Shown here: in pieces, positions 7,173 through 13,960 of the stretch
How the letters are laid out: every line of letters begins with the position of its first letter
Position numbering within the stretch: the first letter of the stretch is position 1
Position numbers and translations under genes: made by a program
Notes under the pieces: model-generated
Seen by the model: only the letters and a program-made list of their open reading frames with translations
Databases searched by the model: none
What the model was told of the DNA's origin: nothing
DNA from: Polyrhizophydium stewartii
Lineage: Eukaryota > Chytridiomycota > Chytridiomycetes > Rhizophydiales
NCBI GenBank assembly: GCA_027604665.1
Contig: JADGIZ010000380.1
Coordinates: 1-14,782, forward strand
Direction of reading: 5' to 3'
Length of the DNA stretch: 14,782 bases

Positions 7173-10100
7173 ATGAGCATGTTGGAAAGTCGGGCCGGCG
7201 GCCCACGACCTGCATCCACGCCTCATCCGGGCTTTCTGGCTCTCATGGAGGACTCTGGGTCGCTCCGAGCTGGACAGGGACGCCAATCAGCCGACGCGAG
7301 CGCAGACTCGCTCGCTCGATCACGGAGCGATGGTGACAGCTCCAAGCGCAGCAGCCACAAGGACATGGGCACGACATCCAGCATCAGCCACGGCCAGTTG
7401 CTGTACGCACTCGGCTCGCGCGGCGGCGGCGTGCCGGAATCCGACGATCTGCACGTCGCGACATCGGAGAGCGACATCTCGCGCGACAGTCACAATGCAG
7501 GCAGCGGCGCAGTCTCGGGACTGGCCGCGGCCGCCTCTGCCGCGAGCGTTGGTGGCGGCGTCCCAAGAGATGCGCTGCCGTCGCCGCCGCACTCTGTCGG
7601 GTCATTCGGCGAAGCCGGAGCGCGGGACAGCGGCGGTGACACCAGCACGGCACGGCTGCTGACGCCGGCCAGCCAGCGGCCATCACCGCTGCAGACACCC
7701 CCTGCGATCGCCCAGTTCCTGACGCTCTCGCCTGCGGATATCAAGCGAGCTCGCCCCATGCCGTATCCATGCACCGGGGAGGTGACGATCGCGCGGCACT
7801 TTGGCGAGGCGGTAGTCGTCAAGACGTTTTCGGTTCTGCTGCCGACGGCCACGGAGCCAAGGGCGTCGCCGGCGTGCATGCCCGCGAGCGCTGCACCAGA
7901 TCTCGCGCGAGAGCTGGAGCTGTTGCATACGCTGCGGCACCCGCGCGTTGTCCACTACTACGGCGCATTCGCCAGCGACGATCCGCGGGCCATCGGCCTT
8001 GTATTCGAGCGTATAGCGTGAGTGGATTGTGCTCGATCTACGGTACGCATGTGCGAATAGATCGCCGAGCTGACGATATTCGGCGTGTGCAGAGGCGGCG
8101 ATTTGCGCTCGACGGTTGCTGCGCACAGCGATTGGATCGATGAGACGGCGTGCTGGCGCATCTTCAAGGACATGACGGTGGTTCTGCGACTTCTACACTC
8201 GCAGAGCCGCCTAGCGCCGTTTCTGTGCGCGACTCATGTGTTGCTTGATTCCCACTTGCACGCCAGGATCAATATCGCTGGGGGCATGACAGCACGCCTC
8301 GCGCAGTTCGCCTTGGCGTCACATCACGAAAGGGATGCTCGCTCCGATTTGCAACCACCGGAAACACAGGCTGGCGGACATCGGATCCCCGCCTCAGACA
8401 TTTACGCCCTTGGCGCTGTCATGGCCGAGGCAATTCTCGAGCGCCAGCCGACTAGCGGCGAGCTGGAACAGATTGGCCGAGGTGAATGGAGCCTTAATGG
8501 GTCCGACGGACTGCCTCCTCGTTCAACACAGCTGCGTGTTCTTGTTGCTAGCTGCCTCTCACAGGATCCAGCAGAGCGGCCCGAGGCGATGGACCTGATC
8601 AACCAAATCGACGCAGTTCTGGATCGTGCGTCAAGTCCAGTCCAGAGCACGGCTGCACGTAGCGATGCGACGGCAACACCCATTTTTGAGATTGTCGATT
8701 TGTCAAATGACACGAGACGGGCCCGACCAGCGCAGTCGCCGCGGCTGCTTGTGCCTCCACAAATGGCAGCAAATCGCCAGTCGACTCTGCCGTTTGGAGC
8801 CCCGGTGTCACCATCAATGGCCCTTCAGCAAATACCAAGTCCACTTGCGGCATCCGTAGAGCGGGTCGTCGACGTGGCGGGTCTCAGCACGCTCTCCCCA
8901 CCGACTCTTGAGCGGCACGAATCTGGGCTGCACACAGCGCTTGCTGACTCGACTTTCGGCCACTCTAACACGGATGATCCGGCGTCCGTGGCAGCCCAAC
9001 TCACCTCGTTACTCGCGCCAGAGTCGGCGGTGATGTCACCACCGTCTGTTCCGCGGCGCGAGAGCTTTGCAGGGGCTCAAGCGCACAGCCCGCCAGACTA
9101 CAACGGCCGGGGGCTGTTTGAAGTCGAATACGCCGCAGGCCTCCCGTCGTACAGCGACGCCGTGCGAGAGAGTGCACCACATCAGCACCAGCACCGTCTA
9201 TCACGCGCGGCTGGATCGTCTGCCAGTGATGACGGCATCGGTTCGCCGCTCGTCGAGGATAACCCGCGCCGCAGATCGCTGAACCGCTCGGGACGGCAGC
9301 GGGCGACGTCGCAGAGCCGCAGCGCGCGGCAGGTGACAGAAAAGTTCTCGATTGCGTCGCAGCTCGACGCAACGTCCGATGACGCGATGGACCTGCGCCG
9401 CGCGGCCGAGCTGTATCGCGAGTGCATCGACTACCAGCACGCGCCGGCCATGTGCAACCTCGGTGCCATGTACGAGCAAGGCCGCGGCGTCAAGCAAAGC
9501 TTTGTCAAGGCGGCCAAGTACTATGAGGTCCGAGGAGAGATGAGTTGGCGAGATCCTGTGCGTCGAGCGCGCGGCTACTGACGATCCGCACGTGGTGCGC
9601 GCGCAGATGGGTGCACGGCTCGGTCACTTTGTATGCGAGAGCAGCCTCGGTGCGCTGTACCTTCACGGCAATGGCGTCGAGAAGGATGTTGCCACGGCCG
9701 TGCAACTGCTGCAGCACGCCGCCGAACGCGGCCAGGTGCCGGCGGCATACTACCACCTTGCATGCTGTTGCGCGTCGGGCGTTGGGCTCCCGCAGGACTA
9801 CGCGAGGGCAGTCGAATACTACCGCATCGCGGCGGCAGGCGGGCATGCCGGCGGTATATGCGGGCTGGGCGTGCGATACGAGCGCGGACAGGGCGTCGAG
9901 CGCGACCTGGCACTCGCAGCGCACTACTACGAGCAGGCGATGCTCAAGGACTACGTGCCGGCCATGACGAACCTGGGTTTGTGCTACAAGTACGGCCGGG
10001 GCGTGCAGCGCGACGCTGTGCGTGCGGCTGAGATGTTCCGCAAGGCGGCGCTGCGTGGCGACGAGACGAGCGAGCTGCATTTTGGGTTGTGCTTCCGCGA

Positions 10101-10899
10101 TGGCGACGGGATCGCACAGGACTATGACCAGGCTCGCGTGTTCTTGGAGCGCGCACATCGCAAGGGCAATGTGCATGCGACGCACAATCTGGCGCTCATG
10201 TACCTCGAGGGTCTTGCGCAGCCGGCCGATCCGGAGCGTGCGTTCAAGTTGTTCGTCAAGAGCGCAGAGACCGGATATGCGCCGTCCGAGTACCGCGCCG
10301 GGTGGTGCTGCGAGACCGGCACAGGCACATTGCGGGATCCGGCCAAGGCTGCGTTCTGGTATGCGCGGGCAGCGGCCGGCGGTGACGCACATGGCATGCA
10401 CAGCCTCGGGCTCTGTTACAAGACTGGCCGGGGTATCGAGATGGACATGACCCAAGCGGCGGATCTGTTTGCACGGGCGGCGGCGCTTGGCGTCGCACAA
10501 GCACACTACCAGCTCGCGCTATGCCTGTTGCGGGGCACGGGGATCTCAGCCGACCCCAAACAAGCGATCCGGCATCTGGTGCTTGCGGCCGAGAGCGTCG
10601 ACGCCGCGCAGCTGTGCCTTTCCGAGTGCTATGAGCAGGGGATCGGCGTCAAGCAGGACCTTGAGCAGGCCACGCTGTGGTGCTCGCGGGCCGCCGAACG
10701 CGGCAACCCGATCGCCCGCACCCGCATGCGCCAGGCGACTTTTGGCGGCGGCAACAGCCACAGCAACACCAGCAGCAGCGGAGCGATTGGTGCGGGGTCC
10801 GTGTCGGCGGGACACTCGGGGCCAGCTGGTTCGGGCAGCGGCGCCGGGCAGGCTGTCAACAAGATTCTGCACTTCTTTGGGAAGGACTGGCCGGCGTGA
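7173..10899 (+). CDS. Pseudokinase-Sel1 repeat protein 2 (three exons)
   Basis: Exons 7173-8017, 8093-9527 and 9607-10899 give 1190 residues. About 1-190 are Ser/Gly/Ala-rich and probably disordered. The kinase-like domain (about 195-450) keeps the beta3 Lys (VVVKTF, K217), an alphaC Glu candidate (ARELELLHTLRHPRVVHYYG), DIYALG (Asp384) and CLSQDPAERP. Phe325 replaces the HRD Asp, with Cys and His for the following Lys and Asn (PFLCATHVLLD). DFG reads IAG (343-345) and APE reads PPE (E372). After a Ser-rich linker, about 12 Sel1 repeats span 715-1136, then a Gly/Ser tail. The gene lies 34 nt after its paralogue, whose repeats match it in register. The start is the first ATG in frame; a later Met (MEDSGSL) is possible. 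Kinase catalysis is very unlikely; a scaffold role is inferred. Confidence 0.87.
8018..8092 (+). other. Intron 1 of pseudokinase-Sel1 gene 2
   Basis: 75 nt, phase 2; donor GTGAGT, branch-like CTGAC at 8070-8074, acceptor GTGCAG. Splicing yields GLVFERIA then GGDLRSTV, matching the hinge-to-alphaD pattern of kinases. It falls in the same beta5-alphaD segment and phase as the intron of gene 1. Confidence 0.92.
9528..9606 (+). other. Intron 2 of pseudokinase-Sel1 gene 2, weak donor
   Basis: 79 nt, phase 0; the donor GTCCGA is poor, but branch-like CTACTGAC (9575-9582) and acceptor GCGCAG are excellent. The junction is chosen because KAAKYYE plus MGARLGHFVCESSLG reproduces Sel1 spacing exactly. 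A better-looking donor GTGCGT at 9558 is also in frame and would insert ten residues (VRGEMSWRDP) into the repeat. Confidence 0.72.
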
Positions 10900-10939
10900 G
10901 CATGCATGTGTGCTCGAGGGCGGCGGGAAAGGGGAGAGC

Positions 10940-10947
10940 ATAAAAGG
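10940..10947 (+). promoter_or_regulatory. TATA-box candidate for membrane-protein gene 1
   Basis: ATAAAAGG lies 30 nt before the ATG at 10978, inside the 78-nt gap after pseudokinase gene 2. Its spacing to the ATG resembles that of the heat-shock TATA candidate. Confidence 0.5.
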
Positions 10948-10977
10948 GAGAGAGATGTTCCTCCCCCAATTCACCGA

Positions 10978-12616
10978 ATGCTCGGCGCCGTCGCGCTTGT
11001 GCTTGCCGCGTTTGCGGCGCTGGCTCATGCGCAGCCGGCCGTGACGCTGCAGTACTACGCCACGGGTGCCGCCGCGTCGCCGTCGGGGGTCGTCGGCCAG
11101 GTCAAGGTGCGTGCACCGGCGACCGGGGGGGGGATGGGACGCTCGGGCGGATGAGCGGCGGCTTTCGCCCGGCGTGTGCCTGGTCCATCATCAGGGACGC
11201 TGGGTTCCCCGCCGCTGAGCCGTCCGCCACGGTGACCCCGGCGGTGCTTTGAGCGCCTCGCCTGCCGCTGCTGGTGCCGCTGCCGGTGCCGGTGCCGGTG
11301 CACGGCCTGCGGTGCACGGCTCCCGGCATGCATGCCCAGCGCTTGCGGCGGCCCCGGCAGCGGTGTCGGCGGCGGCACCAGCGGCACCGTTGGACGACAA
11401 CCGAGGCGGCGCCGCATCGTGTCCTCGCGAACGGTCTTGTGCCCAGTCGCAAATATCCGCCGCGAAGAGAGACTGACGATGGAAACACACCCCTTGCACC
11501 ACACACCCGCCGCAGGTCGACCCAGTCCGCGTCAACCCCGGCAACCTGCGCCTCGGCCTCCTGTCGACACCCAACGGTAACGTCGCCACATGGCCCAACA
11601 TCCGCTGGTCGCGCATCGGCCCGCTCGTCGACAACCCCAAGCTGGATCTGTACCTCTTTGACGGACCCACAGTGCCTCCAAACTCCCCTGGAACGTTCAT
11701 TGTGATTGCCGGCAGCAATATGGAGCAGCGCGACGACAACAACGATCGTCTCTACCGCGTGGACGCTCAGACGATTGGCTCGCCGCTCCCGCTGACCGCC
11801 GTCAACGTCCCTGAGCTCGGCCCCGACCAGTCATCGTCAACTTCGTCCGCTGCGCCTGTTGCGTCGTCGACATCCATTGTGCCTGCAAAAACCAACGACT
11901 CGTCTCAGCAGGGCACCGCGCCTAGCGGCCCGACGCAGCAAGGTGCGCCGTGGGTCATTCCAACGGTAGTCGGAGTGGCCGTCGCGATCGTTGCAGGCGT
12001 CGCCTTTGTGCTGTATCGCCGGCGTCCAGTTGCGCCAGACCAGATGGAGATGGGCCGCATGGATCACAGCGGAATCGACTCAACGGTCGGGCTGCAGTCG
12101 CACGCTGCAAGCAAGGCGTTCGCCGAGTCGAAGCCAAGCCTGTATGGCCTGCAAACGGCTTCGACGGCCTCGCTCGGCCGCAGGAACACGCAGACCACGA
12201 CGCCCACGACGGCGTTCTCGACCATGACCGACGTGTTCTCTGGCAGTGCCCGCCCGCCTCCCACTCCGCAGCCGAGCGCCATCCAGCCGCCGCTGGCGTT
12301 TGTGTCTCCGCCAGCCCCAAGCCGCGCCAACAGCCAGCGTCGCCGCAGCACTTCCAGCAGCAAGCAGCGCGCATCGACGCCGTTCGACTCACTTTCCAGC
12401 GTGCCGCTCCCTGTCGCGTCGCAGCAAGCCGGCATTTCGGCGTGGTCGTGGGAGCCGCCTGCGCACGAGATCGGCGCGTCGCAGGCATCGGCAGCGGGCG
12501 TGCCCGAATCGCTTCCCGCCGTGCGGCCCATGTCGGGCTTCAACCCAGACATCTTTGGCGCGCCGCCCGTCCCGCCCATGCCCGCCCGCACCCCGTCGCA
12601 GCGCAGCAGGAAATGA
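10978..12616 (+). CDS. Predicted type I single-pass membrane protein 1 (two exons)
   Basis: Family not recognised. Exons 10978-11106 and 11516-12616 give 409 residues. Residues 1-18 are a clear signal peptide (MLGAVALVLAAFAALAHA, cleavage before Gln19). The ectodomain (19 to about 150) lacks cysteines and contains NLRLGLLSTPNG, LVDNPKLDLYLFDGPTVPPN and TFIVIAGSNMEQ. A Ser/Thr/Pro/Gln-rich stalk (about 145-187) is a likely O-glycosylation site. One transmembrane helix (about 189-210, WVIPTVVGVAVAIVAGVAFV) is followed by YRRRP, the positive-inside stop. A cytoplasmic tail of about 195 residues is Ser/Pro-rich and includes SAWSWEPP. The topology recalls fungal wall-stress sensors, but no WSC or other known domain is visible. 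It is probably paralogous to the next gene. Confidence 0.8.
11107..11515 (+). other. Long intron of membrane-protein gene 1
   Basis: 409 nt, phase 0; donor GTGCGT after GVVGQVK, branch-like ACTGAC at 11472-11477, acceptor CCGCAG before VDPVRVNPG. It is the longest intron in the window and carries a G9 run and GGTGCC repeats. A small internal exon cannot be ruled out, but the neighbouring paralogue has one intron at the same place. Confidence 0.75.
11273..11388 (+). repeat. GGTGCC hexamer array and inverted GGCACC copies (possible intronic hairpin)
   Basis: Five GGTGCC-like units run from 11273 to 11302. Two GGCACC copies lie at 11374-11379 and 11383-11388. GGTGCCGCTG (11273-11282) and GTGCC (11286-11290) are exactly complementary to 11379-11388 and 11374-11378, allowing a 15-pair stem with a 3-nt bulge inside the intron. 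Confidence 0.6.
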
Positions 12617-12903
12617 GCATGCTTGAGCATGTTCAGAGAGATGCAATAGAATATCAACCTTGATATCGTGTTCTTGACAGAGGATCGCTCAACGGCGGTG
12701 GCACACTTACCCTGGGCCCCGAGCTTGCCGCCGGCGTCGCACCCGGGGCAGGCTCAACGTGCGCATGCTCATGCGTGCGCGGCCGCCTGCATGCGGACGG
12801 CCGGAAGCGGAAACCCGCCGCTCGCAGAAACAGACACGCCTGGAGTGCCACCCGGCCAGGGACCCGATCGAGTGCCACGCAGCGGCCTTCCACCAGAGAC
12901 GGC
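12617..12903 (+). promoter_or_regulatory. Intergenic region between the two membrane-protein genes
   Basis: 287 nt. The first 50 are AT-rich for this window and hold a TGAGCATG duplication across the stop codon of the upstream gene, AATAGAATATC, and a perfect inverted repeat at 12651-12666. These probably mark the 3' end of the upstream transcript. The remainder is GC-rich; I saw no clear TATA box before the ATG at 12904. Confidence 0.45.
12651..12666. repeat. Short AT-rich inverted repeat
   Basis: ATATCAA, two central C, then TTGATAT: perfect seven-base arms, 35 nt after a stop codon. It may be a 3'-end processing element or a protein-binding site. Confidence 0.6.
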
Positions 12904-13960
12904 ATGCGTGCTGCACAGCTGCTGCTTCCCGTGCTGCTGTGCGCGCACTCGTGCGCGGCCATGTCTGCGCGGCTCAGTTACCTTGTGCGCGAGGCGGCCA
13001 ACGTGACCGGACAGGTCGAGGCGAGTTGACCCGCTCTGCGACGCGACCGAGCGTTGACGGGCGTTGGCTGCACAGCCGGTCGGCAGCGCGGCGGCTCGCA
13101 GACTGGCCGCCCACCTTGCCGCCGCTTCGCATGACACCGCCTGCATGCGAAACCCACGCTGACCGCCCGCCCCCGTGCAGGTCGTCAACACGGCGTCGAC
13201 GCTCGGCAGCGCCAAGCGGCTGGCACTCGCTCTGGCGTCTGGGAACACGCTCAGTCTGAGCCAGACTACCAGCGCCGGCGTGCGCAGGGCCAATACCAGC
13301 GTCGAGATACTCGCCTTTTCGGGCGTGCTTCCGCCGAATGCCGGCGGCCTGGATCCCGCAGGCGAGCCAGAGCAGTCTGACCAAGTCACGGCCCGAGTTG
13401 CTGCCAGCAATGGCGAGAGTGCCACCGCAAGCCCCGTCACGATATCATTGGCAGGCGCACAGTCGTCGTTTGGGTCGCCAGCCGACCCAGACGCCCTCCA
13501 GCCGGCACCCGCGGCTCCCTCCACTTCGGCATCAACCGCCTCGGCGCGCACCGCCTCGTCGGCGGCCGCCACTCAGACGACCAGTGCCGCCGCGGGAGAC
13601 CCATCCGACCCACATGGCCCTCTGGGACAGGAGAGCGGCTCACACCCGGCGCTCATTGGCGGTCTGCTCGTCGGCATCGTTGGGTGCTGCATCCTTATCG
13701 CGCTTGTGCTTGTGTATGCCCGGCGCCGTGCCAAAGGAGCGGCTGGCATGCAGCTTGAGCCGCCCGATGTCTTCAAGGACAGCGGCCCGGCATCTGGCAA
13801 GATGATCGACCTCGAGAAAGCGCCAGAGCCCGCCCTGTCCACACTGCCGCGGCCGGTGCGATCGCAGCCCGCGTCGCCGCGAAGGAGCATCCTGTCGTGG
13901 AAGTGGGGACCCGAGACCGGAGCCGGCTCCAACAGGTTCAGTGTGATCAAGTCGCCGTAG
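12904..13960 (+). CDS. Predicted type I single-pass membrane protein 2 (two exons)
   Basis: Family not recognised. Exons 12904-13020 and 13181-13960 give 298 residues. Residues 1-19 form a signal peptide (MRAAQLLLPVLLCAHSCAA). The ectodomain (20 to about 130) holds potential N-glycosylation sites NVT and NTS and a LALALASGNTLSLS stretch, followed by VEILAFSGVLPPN. An Ala/Ser/Thr-rich stalk (about 140-190) follows. A transmembrane helix (about 196-217, LIGGLLVGIVGCCILIALVLV) is closed by YARRRAKG. The short cytoplasmic tail carries SILSWKWGP near its end. Shared features with the upstream gene: topology, intron position and phase after GQV(K/E), an (V/L)PPN segment and the SWxW tail motif. The intron needs a GC donor. 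Function is unknown; a surface sensor or adhesin-like role is only a guess. Confidence 0.77.
13021..13180 (+). other. Probable GC-AG intron of membrane-protein gene 2
   Basis: 160 nt, phase 0; donor GAG|GCGAGT matches the consensus apart from C at position 2. Branch-like CTGAC is at 13159-13163, 17 nt before acceptor GTGCAG. Without splicing the frame stops at 13027-13029. A GT donor at 13015 (GTCGAG) is in frame and would remove two residues, but matches the consensus poorly. Confidence 0.65.

Noticed and set aside
7135..7305. Splicing of pseudokinase gene 1 into gene 2 to make one protein
   Set aside because: The donor-like GTGAGA is present, but the acceptors at 7160, 7277, 7290 and 7305 either leave too short an intron or break frame. 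Kept only as a question in the findings.
9528..9567. A 40-nt intron joining YYE to RAATDDPHVV
   Set aside because: It would keep frame and begin GT and end AG, but it is very short, lacks the CTGAC motif and leaves an over-long loop in the Sel1 repeat. The 79-nt intron gives exact repeat spacing.
9505..10506. Minus-strand open frame of 333 codons
   Set aside because: It is the shadow of the Sel1 repeats of gene 2 and crosses an intron; it shows no recognisable protein features.
3540..10899. Bacterial origin (PNPO, Hsp20 and Sel1 repeats are all common in bacteria)
   Set aside because: Introns with GT...AG ends and branch-like motifs interrupt conserved domains in five of six genes, and no Shine-Dalgarno or operon pattern is seen.
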